Origin: JAQGMV01 sp050260255
GTDB lineage: Bacteria; Pseudomonadota; Gammaproteobacteria; Burkholderiales; SG8-41
Assembly: GCA_050260255.1 (NCBI GenBank)
Contig: JBLNBW010000147.1
Span: 1 to 6,775 of the forward strand
DNA: 6,775 nucleotides
Reading direction: 5' to 3'
Positions 1-5,719 of the stretch are shown here, one piece after another. Within the stretch, counting starts at the first letter, position 1, and every line of letters begins with the position of its first letter. The notes under the pieces are model-generated. The model was given only the letters and a program-made list of their open reading frames with translations, made no database searches and had not been told where the DNA came from. The position numbers were made by a program, and so were the translations under genes.

Positions 1-64
1 CAAGCCTTTACCGCGTGATCGCGAACAGAAACGTAACGACTATTGAACGCAGAGCGGAACGCAC

Positions 65-101
65 AAAAGGAAAAGGGTTACGGCGTTGTCCGTAACCCTT
101 T
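65..101 (-). terminator. Intrinsic terminator after tRNA-Pro
   Basis: A perfect 12-bp inverted repeat (72-83 pairing with 90-101, arm AAAGGGTTACGG on the minus strand) encloses a 6-base loop. On the minus strand it is followed by a T-rich tract, TCCTTTT, broken by two C. It starts 7 bases past the CCA of the tRNA gene. This fits a Rho-independent terminator for the tRNA and for any read-through from the pheST-ihfA-merR transcript. The plus-strand reading has no T tract, so it should act on the minus strand only. Confidence 0.85.
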
Positions 102-108
102 GATTATC

Positions 109-185
<77 letters not shown>

Positions 186-194
186 AGGGTGGGC

Positions 195-203
195 ATTATA
201 ACA
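195..203 (-). promoter_or_regulatory. Extended -10 promoter of tRNA-Pro
   Basis: The minus strand reads TGTTATAAT, a perfect TATAAT hexamer (200-195) with an upstream TG in the extended -10 position. It ends 9 bases before the tRNA 5' end (185), so transcription would start about 2-4 bases before the mature tRNA. No good -35 hexamer is visible at 16-18 bases; the TG extension could compensate. The bases after the -10 (GCCCACCCT) form a GC-rich discriminator, a known feature of stable-RNA promoters under stringent control. The promoter function is inferred from sequence alone. Confidence 0.7.
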
Positions 204-224
204 GAGGGGCTGCACCCAAAGCGA

Positions 225-605
225 TCAGGCGCGCAGGAGATCGAGCACGCTCTTGATTTCGGCGCGCACCGCGCTGAGATCCGCGCTCGTAGTGGAGCGT
301 TCGCTTCCCGATTTTGCAGGTTCGGCGACCAGCTCATCGAGACGATTGCGCGCGCCGTTGATGGTGAAGCCCTGGTCGTAGAGCAGTTCGCGGATGCGGC
401 GTATCAACAGCACCTCGTGGTGCTGGTAATACCGCCGGTTGCCTCGCCGCTTCACCGGCTTCAACTGCGTGAATTCCTGCTCCCAATAGCGCAGCACGTG
501 CGGCTTCACGCCGCACAGCTCGCTCACTTCGCCGATGGTGAAGTACCGCTTGGCGGGTATGGGAGGCAGCGGGGCCTTACTGTGATTGCTTTGGGTCGCG
601 TCCAT
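225..605 (-). CDS. MerR-family transcriptional regulator
   Basis: A 126-residue DNA-binding protein of the MerR superfamily. The N-terminal winged helix-turn-helix runs from about residue 21 (YFTIGEVSELCGVKPHVLRY) into a wing around residues 50-62 (KRRGNRRYY) and a second helical part to about residue 92. The remaining ~35 residues are short and polar. The cysteine clusters of metal-sensing MerR proteins are absent (the only Cys is at 31, inside the helix-turn-helix), so a metal sensor is unlikely. The HVLRYWEQEF pattern resembles the MlrA-like branch often annotated next to ihfA in Beta- and Gammaproteobacteria. Its target and ligand are unknown. The only ATG (605) lies inside ihfA, giving a 29-base overlap in another frame and suggesting translational coupling. 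A GGAG lies 13 bases upstream, a long spacing. No terminator separates it from the tRNA. Confidence 0.9.
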   Translation of the reverse strand: MDATQSNHSKAPLPPIPAKRYFTIGEVSELCGVKPHVLRYWEQEFTQLKPVKRRGNRRYYQHHEVLLIRRIRELLYDQGFTINGARNRLDELVAEPAKSGSERSTTSADLSAVRAEIKSVLDLLRA

Positions 606-894
606 CGCTGTAGTGCTGCTCCACCATGGCCTTCAGCTTCTGCGATGCATGAAAGGTGACGACGCGCCGCGCGGTAATCGGTATTTCTTCTCCGGTCTTG
701 GGATTGCGGCCCGGGCGCTGGGGCTTGTCGCGCAACTGGAAATTGCCGAAACCCGAGAGCTTTACCCCGCTGCCGTTCTCCAGAGCGGTGCGGACTTCCT
801 CGAAAAACGACTCGACCATATCCTTGGCCTCGCGTTTGTTGAAACCGACTTTTTCGAACAATAGGTCGGCAAGTTCCGCCTTGGTTAAAGTCAT
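577..894 (-). CDS. ihfA: Integration host factor subunit alpha
   Basis: A 105-residue DNABII-family protein that pairs with IHF-beta (encoded elsewhere) to bend DNA sharply at specific sites. It acts in nucleoid structure, transcription, replication and recombination. The family signature runs from VKLSGFGNF (44-52) to the beta-arm GRNPKTGEEIPI (62-73), with Pro65 matching the proline that intercalates between base pairs in E. coli IHF-alpha. The ARRVVTF segment and C-terminal helix follow. The tail beyond about residue 95 is slightly longer than in E. coli (99 residues). The start is well supported: ATG at 894 is preceded by AAGGGGAG (905-898). The gene begins 12 bases after the pheT stop, as in the standard pheST-ihfA operon, and overlaps the MerR gene at its 3' end. 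HU-alpha is excluded by the IHF-type arm and the location. Confidence 0.97.
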   Translation of the reverse strand: MTLTKAELADLLFEKVGFNKREAKDMVESFFEEVRTALENGSGVKLSGFGNFQLRDKPQRPGRNPKTGEEIPITARRVVTFHASQKLKAMVEQHYSDGRDPKQSQ

Positions 895-906
895 TATCTC
901 CCCTTG

Positions 907-3261
907 TCAACGTAGCTTCGCGTTGAACTGCTGCTGCAGAATCTCACGCAGCTGCGCGACCGCAGACTCCACTTCCGCGTCCGTCAAAGTCTTTCGAGTA
1001 TCCTGCAATAACACCCTGAAAGCAAGACTTTTTCTGCCTTTTCCCAGATCGCTTCCACGATATACATCAAAGAGCCCGATGTGCGCAACGATAGGCGGTT
1101 TCCGGGCGTTCAAAGCGTCCATCACCTCTTGGTAAGGCGTCTCTTCGTCGAACACCAGGGCCATGTCGCGGCGCACCGGAGGAAAGCGCGAGGTTTCGGC
1201 GTACGCCGGCAAGCGATCTCCCCGCAGCACGTCCCAATCCAGCTCGAACAAAACGGGCGCCGACGGCAAGTCGTACTTCTGCTGCCAACGCGGATGAAGC
1301 TCGCCCAGCCATCCGGCCGCGACGCCATCGCACAGCACCCGCGCAGACTTGCCGGGATGCAGCGCCGGATGGGCCGCCGCCTCGAATCGCAGCTCGCGCG
1401 GCGCAAAGAGCGCCTCGACATCCGATTTGACGTCGTAGAAATCGACTTTCCGGCCGTCGCTCCCCCACTGCTCATCCACCGCGGCGCCGTACGCTACCCC
1501 GCCGAGGCGCCACGGCTGATCGACACCGCCCCGAGCCGAGGAAAAGCACCGTCCGATTTCGAACACCCGCACGCGCGTCTGCTTGTGTCTTGCGTTGAAG
1601 GCCACGCAGTCCACGAGACCGCCGAACAGGCTGGAGCGCATGACGCTCATGTGGCTTGCAATGGGATTCGCCAGAGCAACCGGCGCACGATTCGAGCAGT
1701 AGTCCTCTTCCCACGCGCGGTCCACGAAGCTATAGGTCACGACTTCCTGGTAATCCCGGTCGGCCATGAGATGCCGTATCGCTGCATTGCTGCGCGTCGC
1801 TTCCGGGAGCGGCAACATCGACGCAGCGGCCTCGGGAATGGTCGCCGGCACGCGATCGTAGCCGTAGACGCGCACGAGTTCTTCGATGAGATCTTCCTCG
1901 ATGGAAATGTCGAAGCGGTACGTCGGCGGCGTCACGAGCCAATGATCGGCGCCCCGCACGATCTCACAGCCGAGCCGGCTCAGAATCTCTTCGGCCTCGC
2001 TCGCCTCGATTTCTATGCCGAGCAGCCGCTGCACGCGCGGCAAGCGCAGCGGGACGGCCGCACGGCGCGGCAGTTTCGCAACGGCCTCCGTGATCGGACC
2101 GGCCTCGCCACCGCAAATTTCGAGCACCAGCGCGGTGGCACGCTCAAGTCCCGCGCGCGTCGCTCCGAAATCCACGCCGCGCTCGAAGCGATACGACGAA
2201 TCGGAGCCGAAGCCCAGCTCACGAGATTTGCCGGCGATTACGGCGGGTTCGAAGTATGCGCTTTCGAGAAAGATATCCTGAGTTTTTGCATCGACAGCCG
2301 TTGCGGCGCCACCCATGATGCCTGCGAGCGCAACCGCGTGAGCATCGTCGGCGATTACGAGATAGGACGGCGTGAGCTCTCGGGTTTCGCCGTTCAGCAG
2401 CGTGATAGGCTCGCCGCTACGCGCGTAACGGACGGTAATGCCGCCTTTCAACTTCGCCGCATCGAACGCATGCAGCGGCTGACCGAGCTCCAGCATGACA
2501 TAGTTGGTAATGTCCACGATCGCGCTGATCGAGCGCACGCCGCTGCGCGTGAGGCGCTGGATCATCCAATCCGGCGTCGGCGTATCGGCCCTCACGCTGC
2601 GTACCAGACGTCCGCAATACAGTGGGCATGCCTCGGGCGCCGCCAACTCCACTCTCAGCGTATCGTTGGTCGAAGCTTCCACGGCGCCGGAATGCGGTGG
2701 CTTGAGCGCGGTGCGCGTCAGCGCTGCAACTTCACGCGCCATGCCGAGGATAGACAGGCAGTCTCCGCGATTGGGCGTAGGCTTGGTGGTGAACAGCGTG
2801 TCATCGAGATCGAGCACGGTACGGATGTCGTCGCCGGATTTCGCGTCCGGCGAAAGCGCGAGCAAGCCGGAGGCTTCTTCGCTCAAGCCCAGTTCCTTCG
2901 CCGAGCACAACATGCCTTGCGATTCCACGCCGCGCACTTTCGCTTTCTTGATCGCAAGCCCGCCCGGCAACTGTGCCCCTACGAGCGCCACAGGCGCTTT
3001 CATGCCGACGCGCACGTTGGGCGCGCCGCAGACGATGGAGAGCTTCTGGTCGCCGGCGGCCACTTCGCAGAGATTGAGCCGATCCGCGTCGGGATGCTTC
3101 GTGACGCTCAGTACTTCGCCGACGACGACGTTATCGAAGGCTGGCGCTACCGGCTCGAGCAGCTCTACTTCGATGCCGCCGAAAGTAAGCGTGTCCGCAA
3201 GCGCCTGTGTGGCGAGCGGCGGATTGCACAGGCTTCGCAGCCAATGTTCCGAAAATTTCAT
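907..3261 (-). CDS. pheT: Phenylalanyl-tRNA synthetase beta subunit
   Basis: A 784-residue beta subunit of the alpha2-beta2 PheRS, which charges tRNA-Phe and clears misacylated Tyr-tRNA-Phe; E. coli PheT has 795 residues. Domains in order: N-terminal segment (1-38); tRNA-binding OB fold (about 39-149, with HPDADRL at 56-62 and the IVCGAPNV segment); B3/B4 editing domain (about 211-385, with NYVMLELGQPLHAFD at 253-267 and SYRFERGVD); B5 (about 403-475, with PTYRFDI and YGYDRVP); catalytic-like core (about 487-680); and ferredoxin-fold anticodon-binding domain (about 691-784, beginning SRFPPVRRDMAL). The start is ATG at 3261 (MKFSEHWL), the family N-terminus. The frame stays open upstream into pheS, but those residues are not PheT-like. 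A weak GAGA lies 5 bases upstream. It starts 32 bases after pheS. Confidence 0.98.
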   Translation of the reverse strand: MKFSEHWLRSLCNPPLATQALADTLTFGGIEVELLEPVAPAFDNVVVGEVLSVTKHPDADRLNLCEVAAGDQKLSIVCGAPNVRVGMKAPVALVGAQLPGGLAIKKAKVRGVESQGMLCSAKELGLSEEASGLLALSPDAKSGDDIRTVLDLDDTLFTTKPTPNRGDCLSILGMAREVAALTRTALKPPHSGAVEASTNDTLRVELAAPEACPLYCGRLVRSVRADTPTPDWMIQRLTRSGVRSISAIVDITNYVMLELGQPLHAFDAAKLKGGITVRYARSGEPITLLNGETRELTPSYLVIADDAHAVALAGIMGGAATAVDAKTQDIFLESAYFEPAVIAGKSRELGFGSDSSYRFERGVDFGATRAGLERATALVLEICGGEAGPITEAVAKLPRRAAVPLRLPRVQRLLGIEIEASEAEEILSRLGCEIVRGADHWLVTPPTYRFDISIEEDLIEELVRVYGYDRVPATIPEAAASMLPLPEATRSNAAIRHLMADRDYQEVVTYSFVDRAWEEDYCSNRAPVALANPIASHMSVMRSSLFGGLVDCVAFNARHKQTRVRVFEIGRCFSSARGGVDQPWRLGGVAYGAAVDEQWGSDGRKVDFYDVKSDVEALFAPRELRFEAAAHPALHPGKSARVLCDGVAAGWLGELHPRWQQKYDLPSAPVLFELDWDVLRGDRLPAYAETSRFPPVRRDMALVFDEETPYQEVMDALNARKPPIVAHIGLFDVYRGSDLGKGRKSLAFRVLLQDTRKTLTDAEVESAVAQLREILQQQFNAKLR

Positions 3262-3293
3262 GTCGTTCTCGTTGCACGGCAGCCCGCGGCCGT

Positions 3294-4280
3294 TCAGGTG
3301 AACTGGCGCAGGAACCGCAGGTCGTTGGCGAAAAACAGGCGCAAGTCGTCCACCCGATAACGCAGCATGGTGAGCCGGTCGAGCCCCATGCCGAAGGCGA
3401 ATCCCTGATATCGCTCGGGATCGATGTCGACGTTGCGAAGCACCGTCGGATGCACCATGCCGCACCCGCCCACTTCAAGCCATCCTTCGCCGAAGCTCAT
3501 GTCGACTTCCGCCGACGGCTCCGTAAAGGGGAAGAACGACGGACGGAAACGCACCCGTATGTCGTCGCGCTCGAAGAAGCGCCGGAAGAATTCCGCCACC
3601 ACGCCTTTCAGATCGGCGAAGGTGATGTGCTCGTCTATCCACAGCCCTTCGACCTGGTGAAACATGGGCGAATGCGTGGCATCCGAATCGACGCGATAAA
3701 CGCGTCCCGGCGCGATGATCTTGATCGGCGGCCGGTGCTTCTCCATGTAGCGGATCTGGATCGGCGACGTGTGCGTGCGCAGAAGCTGCTTGCCGTCCGC
3801 GAGATAGAACGTGTCGTGCATCGATCGCGCCGGATGGTTCTCCGGCTGATTGAGCGCGGTGAAGTTATAGTAGTCCGTTTCGATTTCCGGGCCGTCGGCC
3901 ACTTCGAATCCGACCGACCTGAACAGCGCCTCGACGCGCTCCAGCGTTCTGCTTACCGGATGCAGACCGCCCTTGCCTATGCCACGGCCCGGCAAGGTCA
4001 CGTCGAGCGCTTCTTCCTTGAGGCGCGCTTCCAGCTGTTGATTCTGGATCCGCTCGCGTTGCTCGCGTAACGCCGTCTCGAGACGTTCCTTCGCCGCATT
4101 GATGCGGCTGCCCATCGTTCGCCGCTCTTCGGGCGGCAGCTTGCCCAGCCCTTTCAGCGCCTCGGTAAGCACGCCCGTTTTGCCGAGATATCGGGCTTTC
4201 GCCTCTTCCAGCGCGTGCGCGTCCGCAATGCCGGCGAACAGCGCCACGGCTTCATCGACTATCGCATCTACATCGGACAT
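3294..4280 (-). CDS. pheS: Phenylalanyl-tRNA synthetase alpha subunit
   Basis: A 328-residue catalytic subunit of PheRS (E. coli 327) that makes Phe-AMP and transfers Phe to tRNA-Phe in the cytoplasm together with PheT. An N-terminal coiled-coil arm (about 1-90) is followed by the class II core: motif 1 around HPVSRTLERVEALFRSVGFEV (107-127), motif 2 around PGRVYRVDSDATHSPMFHQVEG (191-212) and motif 3 in GFAFGMGLDRLTMLRY (293-308). Ala295 matches E. coli Ala294, the residue governing amino-acid pocket size, so the wild-type pocket is kept. ATG at 4280 aligns with the E. coli start, with YLGK at the same residue number. The bases before it (TCAATCGAACCGAAC) contain no Shine-Dalgarno. An intrinsic terminator hairpin ends only 17 bases upstream, so expression must depend on read-through or on a promoter inside rplT. 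Confidence 0.98.
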   Translation of the reverse strand: MSDVDAIVDEAVALFAGIADAHALEEAKARYLGKTGVLTEALKGLGKLPPEERRTMGSRINAAKERLETALREQRERIQNQQLEARLKEEALDVTLPGRGIGKGGLHPVSRTLERVEALFRSVGFEVADGPEIETDYYNFTALNQPENHPARSMHDTFYLADGKQLLRTHTSPIQIRYMEKHRPPIKIIAPGRVYRVDSDATHSPMFHQVEGLWIDEHITFADLKGVVAEFFRRFFERDDIRVRFRPSFFPFTEPSAEVDMSFGEGWLEVGGCGMVHPTVLRNVDIDPERYQGFAFGMGLDRLTMLRYRVDDLRLFFANDLRFLRQFT

Positions 4281-4297
4281 GTTCGGTTCGATTGACG

Positions 4298-4326
4298 AAA
4301 AAAAAGGAGGCCCTAGAGCCTCCTTT
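4298..4326 (-). terminator. rplT-pheS terminator or attenuator
   Basis: On the minus strand, AAAGGAGGC (4326-4318) pairs perfectly with GCCTCCTTT (4311-4303) across a 6-base loop. The 3' arm continues directly into T residues, giving eight T in a row (4305-4298). This is a textbook Rho-independent terminator. It begins 15 bases after the rplT stop and ends 17 bases before the pheS ATG, leaving no room for a normal promoter in between. In E. coli a terminator at the same place is part of the pheM leader-peptide attenuator of pheST. Here no convincing Phe-rich leader peptide is seen, so the hairpin may be a partial terminator or an attenuator of another kind. Confidence 0.88.
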
Positions 4327-4341
4327 CTGGAGCACGGCGCT

Positions 4342-4701
4342 TCAGGCAGCGAGGCTCGCTTTGGCTTTCTCTACGAATTTGGAAAAAGCGGTCTTGTCGA
4401 GCACGGCGATGTCGGCGAGAACCTTCCGGTCCACGGCGATCGCCGCCTTCTTCAGCCCGTTCATGAATACGCTGTAGCTCATTCCGTGTTCGCGCGCAGC
4501 CGCATTGATGCGCGCAATCCACAGCGCGCGGAACGTGCGCTTCTTGTTGCGGCGGTCGCGATACGCGTACTGCCCGGCACGCATCACCGCCTCGTTGGCG
4601 ATGCGGAATACGTTCTTTCGGCGGCCGCGGAAACCTTTGGCCTGCGCCAGCACTTTCTTGTGGCTCGCGCGAGCCGTTACCCCTCGCTTGACTCTCGGCA
4701 T
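4342..4701 (-). CDS. rplT: 50S ribosomal protein L20 (bL20)
   Basis: A 119-residue, very basic protein (E. coli 118) that binds 23S rRNA early in large-subunit assembly. The N-terminal extension MPRVKRGVTARASHKKVL, the KGFRGRRKNVFRIANEAV segment and the RDRRNKKRTFRALWI block are family hallmarks. The C-terminal globular half (about 60-119) is the part that in E. coli binds the mRNA operator to repress rpmI-rplT. The start at 4701 has a very strong ribosome-binding site, TAAAGGAGG (4716-4708), whose TAA is the rpmI stop. rpmI and rplT are therefore only 12 bases apart and probably translationally coupled. It is followed by the terminator hairpin before pheS. Confidence 0.99.
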   Translation of the reverse strand: MPRVKRGVTARASHKKVLAQAKGFRGRRKNVFRIANEAVMRAGQYAYRDRRNKKRTFRALWIARINAAAREHGMSYSVFMNGLKKAAIAVDRKVLADIAVLDKTAFSKFVEKAKASLAA

Positions 4702-4713
4702 GGCGCCCCTCCT

Positions 4714-4908
4714 TTAGTGCGGCAGCATCGCACGCACGGCGCGATGGTCGGAAGCATGAACACCGGTGGTGCCGCGCAGGTGACGTTTGCGCTTGGTGCT
4801 CTTCTTGGTGAGGATATGGCGGAGGTTCGCGCTCGAGCGCTTGAACTTGCCGCTGCCGAGCTTCTTGAATCGCTTGGCAGCGCCGCTCTTCGTCTTCATC
4901 TTCGGCAT
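4714..4908 (-). CDS. rpmI: 50S ribosomal protein L35 (bL35)
   Basis: A 64-residue basic protein of the large ribosomal subunit. It has the full family pattern: MPKMKTKSGAAKRFK at the N-terminus, then GSGKFKRS, HILTKKSTKRKRHLRG (31-46) and the C-terminal RAVRAMLPH. Length matches the family (about 64-66). The start is the ATG at 4908, matching the L35 N-terminus. The frame stays open upstream, but those residues are not L35-like. An AAAGGTAG motif lies just before the ATG. It follows infC after a 145-base structured leader and is tightly joined to rplT. In E. coli translation of this gene is repressed by L20, with rplT controlled through coupling; the same scheme is plausible here. Confidence 0.98.
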   Translation of the reverse strand: MPKMKTKSGAAKRFKKLGSGKFKRSSANLRHILTKKSTKRKRHLRGTTGVHASDHRAVRAMLPH

Positions 4909-5053
4909 AGGACTACCTTTCGTTTTAGATAGCGCCGGGTGCTCCCGGAGGTGGGAGACTTCACGACCCGGACAACTACTTGTGTTTACCGCGGCGACGG
5001 CCTGGAAGCTGCCGCCGCTCCTGCTTGCCGGCGACTGCTGCTCTCGCCGGGTA
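4909..5053 (-). promoter_or_regulatory. Structured rpmI leader, candidate L20 operator
   Basis: The 145 bases between infC and rpmI hold three possible minus-strand hairpins: CCGGCGA/TCGCCGG (5050-5044 with 5034-5028); an 8-bp stem with one G-U pair (5018-5011 with 4998-4991); and a nested structure with outer arms CCGGGT/ACCCGG (4971-4966 with 4940-4935) around an inner CTCCC/GGGAG stem. None is followed by a T tract, so they are not terminators. In E. coli the equivalent region carries the sites where L20 binds to repress rpmI. That this leader does the same is inferred from position and structure; I see no base-level match to a known L20 site. Confidence 0.35.
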
Positions 5054-5692
5054 CTACTTCTTTCCTGCGCCTGCCGCGGCGCTCGCACCCGCTGTGGGGG
5101 CTTGCTGAGGCGTCGCGGCGGCCGCGCCCGCCTCAGGCTTCGCAGCCGGTTTCGCCGCGGGCTTCTGCGGCGGGCTCACCTTCTTCGGCGACAGCACCAT
5201 CACGAGCTGCCGGCCTTCCATCTTTGGCCATTGCTCGACCACGCCATAGGGCTCGAGGTCGTTGCGCACCCGCTCGAGAAGCCGCACGCCGAACTCCTGG
5301 TGTGCCAGCTCGCGCCCGCGGAAGCGCAAAGTGACCTTGGTCTTGTCGCCCTCTTCCAGGAATCGGACTAGGTTCCTCAGCTTGATCTTGTAATCGCCCT
5401 CGTCGGTCCCGGGCCTGAACTTCACCTCTTTGACGACGATCTGCTTCTGCTTGAGCTTCGCCTCGTGCCGCTTCTTGCTCTCACGGTACTTGTACTTCCC
5501 GTAATCCATGATGCGGCACACAGGCGGATTCGCCGTGGGTGCAATTTCCACGAGGTCCAGCTGGGCCTCCTCAGCCAACCGGTTTGCGGCAGCGAGACTG
5601 ACCACCCCGAGCTGCTCACCGTTGACGCCGATCAATCGAATCTCGGGCGCATTGATCTCGCCGTTGATCCGGGCTTCCTTTTCCTGAGCTAT
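5054..5692 (-). CDS. infC: Translation initiation factor IF-3
   Basis: IF3 binds the 30S subunit, keeps subunits apart and checks start-codon and initiator-tRNA pairing. With the start at 5692 the protein is 212 residues: N-domain (about 8-78, RINGEINAPEIRLIGVNGEQ then PPVCRIMDYGKYKY), lysine-rich linker, and C-domain (about 84-170, VKEVKFRPGTDEGDY to GRQLVMVLSPKK). E. coli IF3 has 180 residues; here a 41-residue Ala/Pro/Lys-rich tail (172-212, with KPAAKPAAKP) follows the normal end. The start is ATA. There is no ATG, GTG or TTG between the upstream in-frame stop, which overlaps the thrS end, and this codon. The first TTG downstream (5635) would remove the conserved RINGEI segment. An AGGGGAG sits 8 bases before the ATA. 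Gap to thrS is 27 bases. Confidence 0.95.
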   Translation of the reverse strand: MAQEKEARINGEINAPEIRLIGVNGEQLGVVSLAAANRLAEEAQLDLVEIAPTANPPVCRIMDYGKYKYRESKKRHEAKLKQKQIVVKEVKFRPGTDEGDYKIKLRNLVRFLEEGDKTKVTLRFRGRELAHQEFGVRLLERVRNDLEPYGVVEQWPKMEGRQLVMVLSPKKVSPPQKPAAKPAAKPEAGAAAATPQQAPTAGASAAAGAGKK

Positions 5693-5707
5693 GCGACAAA
5701 CTCCCCT
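5690..5707 (-). promoter_or_regulatory. infC ribosome-binding site and ATA start
   Basis: On the minus strand AGGGGAG (5707-5701) is followed by an 8-base spacer and ATA (5692-5690). The codons after it read A-Q-E-K-E-A-R-I-N-G-E-I, the usual IF3 N-terminus. E. coli infC starts with AUU, and IF3 rejects such non-canonical codons, which gives negative feedback on its own synthesis. An AUA start would allow the same control. The start assignment is strong from frame and conservation; the regulation is inferred by analogy. Confidence 0.82.
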
Positions 5708-5719
5708 GTTGGGTTCAAA

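Noticed and set aside
1..62. Possible gene or signal at the left edge
   Set aside because: Too short and without any recognisable motif or coding frame.
1081..3360. A 759-codon open frame on the plus strand antisense to pheT
   Set aside because: It is a shadow of pheT in high-G+C sequence with biased codon use. Its translation is Arg/His/Ala-rich, has no recognisable domain, and it crosses the pheT-pheS junction.
3262..3465. Upstream extension of the pheT frame (68 extra codons from a start at 3465)
   Set aside because: This extension overlaps pheS and its residues are not PheT-like; the family N-terminus begins at the ATG at 3261.
4250..4333. A possible GTG-started leader peptide with three consecutive Phe codons across the rplT-pheS terminator
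   Set aside because: The Phe codons are simply the terminator T tract read in frame; there is no ribosome-binding site, the frame runs into pheS, and the Phe codons lie after the stem rather than before it, unlike a real attenuator leader.
5028..5050. Hairpin right after infC as an intrinsic terminator
   Set aside because: The stem is GC-rich but no T tract follows; it is better viewed as part of the rpmI leader.
4909..5088. Upstream extension of the rpmI frame (60 extra codons from 5088)
   Set aside because: It overlaps the infC tail and the structured leader and is not conserved L35 sequence; L35 begins at MPKMKTKSGA.
5054..5635. TTG at 5635 as the infC start
   Set aside because: It would remove the conserved RINGEINAPEIR segment and has no good ribosome-binding site at the right spacing, whereas the ATA at 5692 has both.
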